Shown here: piece by piece, positions 11,812-23,014 of the stretch
Layout of the letters: each line of letters opens with the position of its first letter
Position numbering within the stretch: the first letter of the stretch is position 1
Origin: Earliella scabrosa
Lineage: Eukaryota; Basidiomycota; Agaricomycetes; Polyporales; Polyporaceae
Assembly (NCBI GenBank): GCA_022605405.1
Contig: JABYQQ010000001.1
Span: 1,860,001 to 1,924,000, forward strand
DNA length: 64,000 nt
Direction of reading: 5' to 3'
Notes under the pieces: generated by a model
The model's input: the letters and a program-made list of their open reading frames with translations, nothing else
What the model was told of the DNA's origin: nothing
The model's database searches: none
Translations under genes and position numbers: made by a program

Positions 11812-12010
11812 TCAAGGATAGCTACAGGTTTCCGAGTCGTGCCACGCAATCAGCGTGCGGGCATGTGCCTCCGCACATCTTCGGACAGAAGCCTTACACC
11901 GCTCAACAGGAATGTAGTCACCGGTTGTGGAATCTTTGAAGAACGTTTGCCCTTCGTTCAGCTGTCCCAATCGTCTCGATGTTGTCGCGATATGCGGCAC
12001 CTGTCCGGAG
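11812..12010 (-). pseudogene. Conserved relic divergent from P450-1 (GDYIPVER block)
   Basis: The minus strand reads GQTFFKDSTTGDYIPVERCK and continues ASVRRCAEAHARTL. The same block recurs at about 35,140-35,310 (+), in the same divergent position relative to P450-2 (GDYIPVERSRASFGRCAEEHARML). Neither copy has a full gene structure and the second is frameshifted just before the block. It looks like the remains of a gene that once shared a promoter region with the ancestral P450. I do not recognise the family. A 12-C homopolymer lies nearby at 12,163-12,174. Confidence 0.5.
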
Positions 12011-12408
12011 GGGATGGCGGCCGGTCCCGCCCGAGGTACTACAGAACGATTTGACTGAATATATCGGTGCCAGAAAGGCAGACATGATACCGATCATTCA
12101 TGTGCAAAAGGTGCGGCGAGGGCATCAGTTGCCCGTTCACTCGGCTTCAATGCAATCATCTGCCCCCCCCCCCCGCCGTCGGTATCTGAGTGCCAGTGCG
12201 TGTCTCCAGCGGAGAAGCGAACTTCTTGTGAGAGTCCCGGTCTTTGGGAGTCGACATATCCACGCTAACGCCCGCACTATTCTAGAATATATTCGGGGCC
12301 AGTGGGCGTAATCGCGCCTTACGGTGAGCAACTAGCGATGAAGTCTTCCCTAAGTTTTATGTCACAATCATCGTCAAAGTCGCTTGTGTTTCTTTCCACG
12401 CTCACATC

Positions 12409-12600
12409 GACGATTTGTAGGTGACACCACCAATCTCCCATGAACGACATGCCAGCCCCGTGATTGGGACGGTACCTGTCACCCGCTCGGCGATATGTGG
12501 AAGACTTGCAGAAGCTTTAAAGGCACCGCAGGCTGATGGTGGTCGCCCAGGTCCCTCCCCTGTATTCCTCGGCTCACTCACCTGCCCTGGTGTACTCACC
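12409..12600 (+). promoter_or_regulatory. Conserved promoter region of P450-1
   Basis: This region aligns with the reverse complement of 34,617-34,790. Both contain GTGACACCACCAATCT, GTGGAAGACTTGCAGAAGCTT and a TTTAAAGGCAC/TTAAAAGGCAC stretch that may act as TATA box about 80 bases before the ATG. Conservation after duplication marks it as the likely promoter or 5' UTR. Confidence 0.5.
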
Positions 12601-14990
12601 ATGCTCTCTCCTCCGCTTGCCGCACTCGTCGCAGTCAGTCTGCTTGTTACAATCTATCGTGTCTTGCGTGGTCGTCCTAGTGCAGCAATCAGGCGTCTTC
12701 GTGGTCCTCCTTCTCCATCTGTTCTATTGGGTGAGTGTTGCTTCCGTGATGACCATTGGGCGTCGAGAACTGATCAACTTCATACCGTGACATATGCTAG
12801 GGCATGAGCGTGCTTTGAGTATCCAGGCTGAAGCGGGCGAGCTTGAATCCAAATGGCTCCATGAATATGGTCCCACATGGCGCATCGCAGGCTACTTCGG
12901 GGTGAGTTCCCAAGAGTCAGCATTTGACAATGCCGGCATTCTGACGCCCAGCTGTACAGACGAACGCTCTCATGACCGCTGATCCAAAGGTACGCGCTCT
13001 CGAGGTGATTCGTCCAAGCGATTGCCATCCTCACAACGGATGACATTGTAGGCGCTCCAACACATCTACCACAAGTCGGGGTACAGCTACCAAAAGACGA
13101 TGTCTCAAAATTTCGTCGGGACTCTCATGTCAGGCCCCGGAATCGTCGCCGCCGAGGGTATGTCCTCTTCGCACAGGCGTATGCCAGATTGTCTCATCCA
13201 CGACAGGAATGGATCATCAGCGTCACCGCAAGATTATGAATCCCGCCTTCAGTGCTGCTCATCTCCGGTCCTTCCTGCCGCTCATTCAGGGCTTCTCGAG
13301 TAAGGTACGCGCACACGGGCGGACTGTCAGCATGTGATTGAACGAATGCTGTTAATACAGTTGACGGACATATGGAGGGCCGAGTTGACAAGTGACACGA
13401 ATGGTGGGGAGATGACTACTATGGTCAACACATGGTTTTCGCGCGTCACTTTGGAAATCGTAGGCGAAGGTCAGTGTCGTGAACTCGCCGCCCGGCTTTG
13501 ACGCTTACCGTAATCGCAGCGGCGTTCAACTACCGTTACGGCGCGCTCGACGAAGGCGATCGAAGCCCTATCTGTAAGGCTTATGAGAACTTCTTGTGGG
13601 TATCGTACCATTTTGCATCTCATGAGCAAGAAACACATGACTCACTGGGTGTATCAGCAAGGATGTGGGCTACAACCCGCCATTCATCTTCGGGCTCTTC
13701 CGCGCGACGTGGGACTACCTCCCTCAATCGATCTTGAACGCTTTTCTATACATCCCGTTCGAACCTTTCACGCGCATTCGAGGCGTCAGGGATTTATACA
13801 CGGAGTATGGCAAGCAGATTCTTCACGAACAGCGCACGGAATACGATGTCGAAAAGCCTGGCAACAGCAAGGACATCATGAGTCTCCTCGGTGAGTACCT
13901 CGTGACCTCTTACCTCATCGTTTCGTCTGACCGTCTATTGTGTCCAGTCAAAGCGAATGCCTCGGGTGACGCGAAGACCCGGCTGTCCGATGCAGAACTC
14001 ATGGCAGAGATGTTCACGCTCACTGCCGCAGGGCATGAGACAACTGGAACTACGCTGACGTTCCTCGCATACGAGCTCGCGCGGCACCCAGAGTATCAGG
14101 ATCGCATGCGCGACGAGATACTTGCTACGCGTGCACGGGTCGAAGCGCGCGGAGACCCTGAGTTCACCATGGACGATCTCGACTCCCTCACGCTGACTCT
14201 GAACGCAATCAAGGTGCGAAAGCGATGGACTGTCTCCAGGGGTCTGTGGAATCTCATCGTACGATGCTAGGAAACCTTGCGAATGCACAACGTAGTGCCG
14301 TACCTCCCCCGACAGGCGACGAAGGACGATGTCATTCCGCTTCAGTACCCCGTCGTCTCTGTGACGGGCGAAACGATAACCGAGGTGCCGGTCTGCGCAG
14401 GACAGGTGATCTACACCTCGTTTGCTGCATACCATCGGTATGTGCACCTTAATTTTGACTGGTCCTTGCGGCTCTGATCCCTCTTTGTGGATAGCTTGAA
14501 GGATGTCTGGGGCGAGGACGCGGATGAGTGGAACCCCGACCGCTGGTCCCGCCCCGAGATAGGGAAACAGACAAACGTTGGCGTGTTCGCAAATCTGTGA
14601 GTACACATCCCCTGTGACAGCCCGCGTCTCGGGATGCTGATAGAATCCCTTCACAGGATGACGTTCTGTAAGCCCTGGACCTCAAGTGCTTACAACAAAT
14701 CACTGACTCTCTGTACAGCTGCGGGCCTGCGCGGATGCATCGGGTGGCGATTCTCGTGAGTACTTCAGATCCGGCATGACACTCATGTGCACTTACATAC
14801 TTGTACACGTAGGATCATCGAGATGCAAGCTATCGTCGCAGAGCTGTGTGCGAACTTCCAGTTCTCGCTCCCTTCCGAGAAGGTGATAATCAAGCGTGCG
14901 CCGTTGGGGATCTCCATGGGTCCCATGATCGTTGGTCAGGAAGAGCTTAATGTCGCGATGCCTCTGAAGATATCGTTTGTCTCGCAGTAG
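12601..14990 (+). CDS. Cytochrome P450 monooxygenase, copy 1
   Basis: Fourteen exons: 12601-12730, 12801-12901, 12960-12989, 13052-13157, 13207-13304, 13361-13469, 13520-13595, 13658-13890, 13948-14213, 14271-14437, 14495-14596, 14657-14667, 14719-14755, 14813-14990; 1,644 bases, 547 aa. Seen in order: N-terminal membrane anchor (AALVAVSLLVTIYRVL), Pro-rich hinge (RGPPSPS), C-helix MDHQRHRKIMNPAF, I-helix AAGHETTGTTLTF, ExxR as ETLR, and the heme loop FSAGLRGCIG fitting FxxGxRxCxG. It should be an ER-bound monooxygenase using a reductase partner; substrate unknown. The heme loop's Phe is split around an 11-base exon. Copy 2 at 32,192-34,616 has identical exon lengths. All catalytic residues are intact. 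Confidence 0.95.
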
Positions 14991-15268
14991 GGTAACCCAT
15001 AGCTCAAGTGGATGTATGAAATGTAGACACATCACAGTGGTCAATGTATGCCTAGTAGGTCCGATTAAGCGTCCAAAGCCTGGCGCCCATTCGCGTGCAT
15101 GCGACTAGTGATCTCAGAGTCACAGCATGACAAGCTTGTCAATGTTTAGGCTCTCACGTCCCGCCCCTAAGAATGTCGCCAAAATAGGGAATGCAGAGTC
15201 AAAAAAAAAACCAGTGCCTATTCCGCAGAGCATTTATTCGGTATCTGTGCTTTGCCTGAATATGCATG

Positions 15269-16100
15269 TCACTCACATGCATGAGTAATGTAAGGTTCAT
15301 CCTGGCTGCGCTCCTGATATTCATCGTCCAACATGCAATCGGCAGTAGTGCCCAATGCTGTTACCATTGAGGGCGGGGTGCGCTGTGCCTGGAGAGCGAC
15401 AGTGATGACATGCAGATTGCTCATGATTTCTTTGTGGTGTCGTGCTTCTACTAGTCGTTTGCTAATGCCGTCCTTAATCTGTCGTGATATCTGCTGAGTC
15501 GGTGCGTGGTATAAGCAGACGCGGCGGTTCCTACACTCACATGGAACAGGATAGTCGCACGTTCTAGAGCTCGCTGGTGTTTTACAATCGCTTCAGCGTC
15601 GGCATCCTTGTTCAAGAGACGCCGCCAGACGTTCGTCCTGGTCAGCCGTTGCATTGTTGTAGCAATCTCGACTAGCTGTCTGGTACTTCTAAGCGATACC
15701 GATAATGGTGGCAGGGTCTCAATAACCTACTGATGGAACTCGAGGATTTCGTCTCTGAACCGCTCCTCCATGTCATCCTCTTGAAGACCTTGGGTTGCAT
15801 CTGCGAGGGCTCGAACAATCTCTGCCGCTGTTCGGACCAGTTCTAGCGAATCATGACGGTTTTTCTTGATATGCTAGGGTGTGGTACATCGTCATCAGCA
15901 TTCTAAACTCATTGCGGGCAGCGTTAATCATGAAAACGTACCTCGGTGTATTCGATAATCTGTAGGGAAATATCTACCGCAGTCTGGAGGGGCGGCGCAA
16001 GTGATCCGAATCTCTTCAAAACCTCCAGAGAAGCTTTCAAGGTCCCGAGAGATGGGAGAGGGAGGGAACGCAAGGATGGTCTGCCGCGGGTTGTGCTCAT
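15269..16100 (-). pseudogene. Small all-helical protein resembling NLR/MLKL-type N-terminal domains, one in-frame stop
   Basis: Three exons join in frame: 16100-15942, 15873-15541 and 15493-15269 (239 codons). Blocks such as ASLEVLKRFGSLAPPLQTAV, AAEIVRALADATQGLQ and MEERFRDEILEFHQ resemble the helical N-terminal domain in many basidiomycete NLR-like proteins and MLKL/HeLo-type adaptors. A TAG at 15729-15727 interrupts the frame right after EILEFHQ, yet the downstream frame keeps coding character (VWRRLLNKDADAEAIVKHQR) through the next intron to a proper stop at 15269. This points to a recently disabled gene. No NTPase domain follows, so it was short or is the leftover of a longer gene. The family link is from memory of the pattern and moderate. 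Confidence 0.55.
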
Positions 16101-16516
16101 TGTGTAGGCAAGTGGGTAAGGAGTGGTAGCGGTGGGTGAATGTGGGCGACGAGGGGGCGAGTACGCGCTTCGCTCACAACTACAGGACTGCATTGCCTGC
16201 CATGCTCAAGCGCACGTTGTATATGGATCCTGGTACACCTTTGACAGCTGTATTAGGGTACCAAAGTTAGCTCAGTGCTCAAGTTCGGTCCCCTTCCCAT
16301 AACGGGGCTCTCAAAGATAGTGGTCGCATGTAACAAGTTAATACCGTGGGACATGTCGTCCGAAAGCTTGAGCGTCTAAGCTTCCAAATATGTACCTCGG
16401 AGTTTCGGTCCGCCTGACCGAGTTACGCTCCATGTTCAAGTCCTTCGGTTGCCCACAACGTAATCAATCGTGATTTCAATCCTTGTACAGCTCACGAGGC
16501 ATTATGAGTCACCTAC

Positions 16517-19164
16517 TCATAGCCTAGCTCGAATTGCTATTTCAACACCAAGACCCAACTCTTCCGCGATGATACTCGCTGCCTTCTCGCCAATGGTAAC
16601 GGCAGTCGAGTAAGTATTCTGCGACCCATAGAGCAGCATGAGCGTCGGAGTCCATCCTGCAGTTGATAATGAGGCTGTGGCACTCACCGCACCCACGTTC
16701 GACGGACATATCGACATATCGGCCACCTTGAGACCCTGCACACCATACACGTTCAAGCGGGGGTCGACGACTCCGCCCTGCTTCCGCGGCTTCATTGCGC
16801 ACGTACCCAGCTAATATAATGAGCAATCAGATATTACCTCATATACCAGGCACAAAAACCACTTACCGAGTGCCACGAAGTGGTGACTGGACATAGCGGC
16901 ACTCAGCGTGTATGCCCGTAACTCACCCATGGAGTACTCACCAATTGCTTTCAACATCTCGTCAATCGCCTGGTCGTCTTCGGCAGTGTACACAATGTCC
17001 GGGGAGTCAATCGCGACAGGCGCACCCGGCCCTTCACGTACCGCCGCAGCACTCCCGGATGGAAACTTGGGGTGATCTGGAGCGTACTCGCCTGCGTAGG
17101 ACTGCATCCTCCGTCCGCATTCTCTGGCGCGCTTGTACAGATACCGCATCACGGCGAGATCGTCTTGGCTGGGATGCGTCGTGTCAATAATCTGCAATCC
17201 CAAATCATGGTTGCATGCGGCAACGCACCAGCTGAAGACACCCGTCTCAAAGTCCGGAGGCGCATCGACGTCATCTGCGGACGTGATATGCACAGAGCCC
17301 ACCCCGGAGGGGTACAAGGAGAACCCTCCGACACAGTATATCTTCTGCGTGGCTGCGGGCGGATTCATTCCGACATATCTATCAGCGGGCTGCTCGTCAA
17401 CACACTTTCTTCAATCACAATCAGAAATCTTGTGCAAGACTCACTGGGCTAGCATCCCGAACCACAAGAGCGGCTTGTCTGGCGCGCACGTAAAGAACGT
17501 TTTCCACCGTTCAGTAAACTCTGGGCCTATCGCGCGTAATTCTTGAGGAGAGGGGCGGAACCTCATGCCCCCGTCGACTCCGCTGTCGAGGTCATGATCG
17601 TGAGCGCGGATGAGATATGAGGGTAGATGGGAAGGCGTACTTCGTCGCGAGCAGCCCAGTGCCGTTCTTGTGCCATTGCACAGACCACTCTACGAGGCGC
17701 AGTCAACTTTTGCTGACAGAGCATTATCACAGTTCACGGCGGAATCGCTTGACGTACTCTCGACTTCCTTCGGGTCGTTCCTACTGATACCGTCGAGCGT
17801 CTCTGACCCTTCCTTTGCAAGGAATGGGACGCATAGTAGGTAGTGGTCTGCAGAGTCGAAGAAGATCAGAAAAGCATCCCAAGCGTATCCGGATACCTAG
17901 GTCCCAGACAGTTCGACGCACCATGATAGTTTTCCCCAACTCCGGGAAGGTCAATCACCTGCTTTATGCCACTTCGCTGCAGGATGTGGGCTGCACCAAT
18001 GCCAGAGCGCTCCAGAATCGCTAGCGATCCGAAGGCCCCAGCGGAGACCACCACCAGTCGACTCGCTCGCGCGACCAATACGTCCGTCGAAGTAGAGTGG
18101 GCTTCCAGGTTCTGAACGTAAAGTTCCACGCCGACTGCACGGCCATTCCTGAGATGTATCGTGAGCTGTTCATGAATCGTAACGAGCGTACACGAGCACA
18201 TGTGTACATACTCGAAGATGACCCTCTTGACAGTGCAGCCGACAAGAAGGCGCAGGTTTGACGAATGCGCGAGCGTCCTATACAGATAGTTGTGTGCGAC
18301 ATCCGACCGTCGTCCAGTCTCGTTATCGATCCACTTGGGCCAGAACTGGTAGGGCGTATGTTGGTGAGTATTGAAACGTAAGGCACGGGTGACGAACAAA
18401 CCTCATAGCAATTAAGATCATCAACCATGGTGTTCGCATCGTCAACGACTGGCCGTGTCCTGTCGTACTGCTCGACCGTGGCGAGGAAGTCATCGCCGAC
18501 ATTTGTCCGCCCACGGCCGTAGGAGACTCTTAGAGGACCCTTATACCCGTGTGTAGGTCGGTTTAGCGCGTTCTGGTAGGTCTCAGCCTGCAAGACCATC
18601 CTCAATGTCACAGCCTCGGGCAACAAAGCCGACATACCTACCTTCCTCAACATTGGCACAAGATTAGAGAAATCCCATCCTGGGTTATTGTATCGATTTG
18701 CCCAGTCATCGTAGTCCGACGCTGGCGCGCGCGTATACATGGCTACTGTATACACATGTCAGCAACCAAGGTACATGTTGAAGCGCGAACTCACAATTAA
18801 TGCTCGATCCTCCACCAACACAGCGACCATGCTGCACAACGAGCGAGCGGCCATTCAGATATTCGCTGGGCCTTCCAGCAACGTGCCGGCATGTCTTGGA
18901 TTCGGGTGCGAGGTGGGAGACGCTACGCGCAGGTTGCACATGCGCGAGATCGTCCTTGGTGTGCGGGCCAGTCTCGATTATCAGGATGCGGAGGGCAGGG
19001 TTCGCTGCAGCGAGTCTGCTGGCTGTTACACACGCTGTCGTGCCACCTTGGATAGAGCGCAGTTAGGGAGAGCGTAATATATGGGTCGGTTCCTGGAAGT
19101 GCGTACCTCCGGCGAAAATGATGTCGTACTCTTCGGACTCGTGGGGCTGTAAGACGGTACTCAT
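16517..19164 (-). CDS. GMC oxidoreductase, alcohol (methanol) oxidase-like
   Basis: Fourteen exons (minus): 19164-19107, 19046-18795, 18745-18642, 18587-18402, 18345-18212, 18148-17922, 17847-17758, 17689-17641, 17582-17445, 17378-17229, 17168-16942, 16886-16867, 16810-16688, 16618-16517; 1,860 bases, 619 aa. FAGGGTTACVTASRLA is the FAD-binding GxGxxG motif. GRCVGGGSSIN and MYTRAPASDYDD are GMC signature 1; LPGVGENYHDHY follows. The C-terminus carries the catalytic pair: His in TTSWHSLGTCAMKPR and Asn in NVGANTYSTAV. Order and spacing follow Pichia-type alcohol oxidase. Such flavoenzymes oxidise alcohols and release H2O2. No signal peptide and no clear SKL-type ending (ends IRARL). It sits between P450-1 and the SDR, all possible redox partners in one pathway. 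Substrate is not predictable. Confidence 0.92.
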
Positions 19165-19225
19165 AGCTTGCTTCTGACGTCCGCTCGGAGGGAAGGGATG
19201 AGGGTCCGCAACGCTAGGCGGTTCT

Positions 19226-19231
19226 CATATA
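19226..19231 (-). promoter_or_regulatory. TATA-like box of GMC oxidoreductase
   Basis: On the minus strand TATATG lies about 62 bases before the ATG at 19164, with a TTTAAA stretch slightly further up (19251-19257). Confidence 0.35.
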
Positions 19232-19259
19232 CCCTCGAGAAGCCTCGCCGTTTAAAGGT

Positions 19260-20480
19260 ACTATGCCACTTCCAGGCATGAGGTGCGTCCGAGAGCTTGT
19301 GGTCAACGTTGCGCTACAAAAGTGCAAGCGAGTGCCCGATTGGCACGCTGACCGAAATCGTCGGGGCTAGCATGTCTAGGTACGAGGTTTATTAGCATCA
19401 AATCGCGCATGTGAGCCACTCCCAGCGGCTCCAGTATGACGTGGCGCAGGAGCGTAGACACCAGTTCGGTAAGGTTGCGCGGCAAACCGCACACCATATG
19501 GACTTCCATTCCTCAGAATGAGTAACGTGTATCCCGAGCATGCTGAAAGCGAGAACTGAACAGAAGCGTACAAGGGCGGTGGTTTCGGAAGTGGCTACAT
19601 AAAACCGGGCTTTGTGAAGTTATCATCGGAACTGTGGCGTGCCAAGCTAGGTCCCTCGTCCAACTGGCCACCTGGGAGTACATATCAGCCGATAGGCCGA
19701 ACGTGAGAGCAGCACGGATGAGGTGCCCAAGCTGAGGAACTTGAAGAGAAAACCGCGATTCTCTCTGAAGTGAACCGCATGCACTGGCCATGTGTTCGGT
19801 ACTGCTCGGGGTTGTGATTTAGGGAGATCACAAAGTTATCTGACTACTTACACAACGTGTGCATAGATCTTGAACGGTGCGGGAGTCCAGGTGAGGACAG
19901 CCAGCGGCGAAAGACCATCAACGCACTTTGATCGGCGAGAATGCGGTTATTAGGGGAGCGTTCCTAAACGGGAGAGGCGCTGGCGCTTGCCGAGGGATGC
20001 CGAAGGTCAAAGCTACTTGGTGAGACACGTCATCTCGTTTAGCAAACGTCGCCGTCCCTCTCCTCGTCCTTTGTCCGGAAGCAAAAAGCTAGGTTGTCAG
20101 GCCCAGCGAGCTGATGTACTAGTCCTGACATAACCTCGCTGTGAGCCTTCCCGGCTGTGATTAGACACTGTTGAGTTCAGTGAACAGATTGGACTCGAGC
20201 TTGATTTCATCGGAGTCGACTCTCTACACTGTGCAGACCTCCTCAGCTCATGATCGATACTGGCTTCCTCATGCCCCAGATGTTACTGCAGTGGACGCGA
20301 TTCTCATTATGCCCATGACAAAGCTAACCTTCGTAGGCCGCTGGTCAGCCTTCGAGACCCGTATTGCAGCCGGCACACCGTGAGTGCTCAAAATAAAGCC
20401 TCCCCGAAACCGCGATTGATGACAACAACGTGCACAGACATAGGCTAAGGACTCGCATGAGTCGAAAAACGCTCATTAGC
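19260..20480. other. Intergenic between divergent GMC and SDR genes
   Basis: About 1.2 kb separating two head-to-head genes. No open frame of interest; presumably regulatory for both. Confidence 0.4.
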
Positions 20481-20483
20481 TCA

Positions 20484-20490
20484 TATATAA
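20484..20490 (+). promoter_or_regulatory. TATA box of SDR-1
   Basis: TATATAA lies 61 bases upstream of the ATG at 20551, inside a locally AT-rich patch. Confidence 0.5.
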
Positions 20491-20550
20491 CCGGTCAAAT
20501 TGACGGCGACTAGACACCGTCGCAGATTACCCGCTAGCCACTTACTGAGA

Positions 20551-21524
20551 ATGTCCACTGCTCACCTTGAAGCCGCTCGCACATGGTTCATCACCGGGTG
20601 AGTCGAGCGTATCCGCGCAGTATTCGCAACTTTCTCTGAGCCGTTTCTGCATTTCAGGACAAACCGAGGAATCGGGTTGGAGATGGCAAGACAGCTACTC
20701 CAAGAGACCTCGAATATCGTGATCGCTGCTTGTAGAGATCCGTCAGGAGCTTCGGCTCTTCAAGTGCTCCGCGAAACAGCTAGTGGAACGCTACACATTG
20801 TCCGCCTTGAGGTGACCGACCGGAAGTCTATCCGAGCTTGCGCAGATGAGGTGTCAAACCTCCTCGGCTCAAGCGGCATTGACTATATCGTCAACAACGC
20901 CGGTGTGGTACGCCTCTCATACTATCCGAGCGATTTGTTCGACCTCGTCCAGTCTCTCATCACGCCATAGAACCTCGGTGACAAAGATGTTCCCTCCACC
21001 ATGGACATCGACATCCTGGAGGAAGTCTTCGCAATCAACGTCGCCGGCCCCGCCGCGATCACGCAAGCGTTCCTCCCTCTCGTAGAGAAGAGCACAAAGA
21101 AGACGATCGTGAACATATCGAGCACGCTCGGAAGCGTCGGTGCGGACATGGGGCCGGTGCACACGTCGTACTCGATCTCCAAGACGGCCATGAATATGTT
21201 GGTACGTGCTAGGTCATCGCCATGCTACTTGCTTCGTACCCTGATACACTCGGGTCGTAGACGTACAAGCAAGCGAAGGAACGGCCCGACCTGACAGTGG
21301 TCGCAATGTGCCCAGGTCGGCTCCAGACCGGTATGTAGGAACCACGCTTCCGCTATGAGTGTGCCTCCGTGGAGCTAACGATTGCGCTCTCAGATATGGG
21401 CGGACCTGACGCCACGCACCACGTCTCTGTCGGAGTCGCTGGTGTCATCAAGACCATCCTCTCCCTTGACCCGGAGGACTCGGGAAAATTCCGTAATCAT
21501 CGGGGAAAATATGTCGTGTGGTGA
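20551..21524 (+). CDS. Short-chain dehydrogenase/reductase (SDR-1)
   Basis: Five exons: 20551-20597, 20658-20907, 20971-21201, 21261-21330, 21394-21524; 729 bases, 242 aa, usual for a classical SDR. The nucleotide-binding motif TGxxxGxG is TGTNRGIG; NNAG follows at IDYIVNNAGV; the active site is TSYSISK (YxxxK) with an upstream Ser in NISSTLGS. The overall pattern resembles carbonyl reductases of the C-factor/sniffer type, usually NADPH-dependent; that subgroup is my inference. It is the only intact SDR in the window; two broken copies lie at about 29.5-30.4 and 36.2-36.6 kb. Its stop is 33 bases from the stop of the convergent BTB-1 gene, so the two 3' UTRs almost certainly overlap. Confidence 0.93.
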
Positions 21525-21557
21525 TCATCGTTGACCGTCTAGATAGTCTGGATGATC

Positions 21558-22783
21558 CTACAAATGTGACGGATGAAGATTCAATTGAATGCACTGTCTA
21601 CAGGTGACGCTATTCTCCCAAGCTAGGCAAGGCAACCTGGGGAAGATCAAGCTAAGTGGGTTATTAGATGACTCTGACGTCATGCAATAGCGACTGGGCG
21701 TACCAGCCTCATCCGGTTCGTTTGGCCACCATGGCAGTTCAGCTGCGAGATTGAAGGTGAGGGGAAGTCTCTGCCAGACTTTCTCTCGCGCACGTTGCTC
21801 CTCGCCCTCGAAGCGATTGACGCACGCGCTACACATATCCTTGGTGCCGGAGAAGTCGAACCCACTCAGTGCTTCCGCGGTGATGCTCCGATGCGTGATC
21901 GCTCTGATCATTTTCGCGACAATGCTTGCGCCGGGATCTTTGCAGCGCGCTTCAGATTTGCAGCCCCACTGGCCCGGTTTGAGGGAATTCATAGACAGAG
22001 ATAGACACCACGCGGCGAACTCCGCGGCCAGGCGTTCGATGCCGCGTATGCAGCGCGCGAGATCTTGTTCGCTGAGGTACTCCTTCGTGCCGTCCTCCCG
22101 GACGAGCCCCTTGATCACTTTCTCTCGAAGTACCGCGCAGTGGTAGAACGCGGCGGGCAGGATAGAGGGAGTGCCGGTGAGCCGGGCGATATTGATCGCA
22201 CCTATGGCGTGGACGAAACTCTCCTCGTTGACGTGGTTCTCAACGGCCATGAAGGAATTCAGGTCGGTTGGATACATGGCGCGCAGAGCACGTATGCCGC
22301 GTGCCTCGATCTCCTCGATCTGATATTTGTGGGAGAGACGTATGAGGGCCGACAGTACGTGGAACTCTGTTTCCATGTCGTAGGTGTCCTTCATCGCTCT
22401 AGCAAGGGCATGATCAGTTGGGATGAGGCAAATGGTCGAGGGCAGTGATACAGGGTCACCGTGACTAACGTCTGCTGGCTGGTAGGAAGGAGGACTCGAA
22501 AAAGGTGCCGTAATTCTACCGGCGAGTCGAACAAGCGAACCACAGGGACTCCGTCGTACGTTTCGTCGGCGCGAGTCTCCGCAGAAGAGAACAGGTCCTT
22601 GAATACAGCCGATTGCTTTGTGAGCAGACCCTGGTAGACTCGAAAGGCGACGTTCTGCGCGACCAATACGATGTTCCCGTCTTCGAGCCAGAACTCCTCA
22701 TAACGCTCCAGGGCTTCCGGAGGGATAGGCTTGGCTGAACGCGTTCTCGGACGTTTTCGAGAGTTGTCTGTTTGGTTCGACAT
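21558..22783 (-). CDS. BTB/POZ domain protein, copy 1
   Basis: Exon 1 runs from the ATG at 22783 to 22470 and exon 2 from 22398 downward; unspliced, the frame stops at 21558. The N-terminus is basic and Ser-rich (RKRPRTRS), then the BTB fold: FWLEDGNIVLVAQNVAFRVY, GLLTKQSAVFKDLF, VVRLFDSPVELRHLFRVLL. The C-terminal half has LSALIRLSHKYQIEEI and conserved TGTPSILPAAFYHCA and PWWPNEPD. This layout is typical of the large BTB families of Agaricomycetes, of unknown function; BTB folds mediate dimerisation and CUL3 binding. A last intron may start at the GTACGC after the PNEPD block (equivalent donors in copies 2 and 3), so the true C-terminus is uncertain. Confidence 0.85.
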
Positions 22784-23014
22784 GGGTGGTTAATACTTAG
22801 ACGGGTGAGGTCTGCTGAGTACAGCTGTCGTCGTTGTGGTTATCGGCGTCGGCGTCGGCGGCGGGGTAAGAGAGGCGGGGCGCTAGGCGGGCGTGCGCAG
22901 CGAGCGTCTGTTGCGGAGCGTTGCTGTGATCGGGCGTCTGCAAGACTTGGCTTACAACAACGTTCTCCTCTTCCACGTCCTCCTCCTCCTCAGGCTCTCC
23001 TCCGGCTCGTCTCG

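Noticed and set aside
12163..12174. Run of 12 C as a regulatory or repeat signal
   Set aside because: A simple homopolymer, possibly a sequencing-sensitive site; nothing else supports a function.
17169..17228. Reading straight through the 60-base segment in the GMC gene
   Set aside because: The frame stays open, but the extra residues (CVAACNHDLGLQIIDTTHPS) do not fit the alcohol oxidase pattern, while GTGCGT and CATCCCAG ends give a normal intron and restore it.
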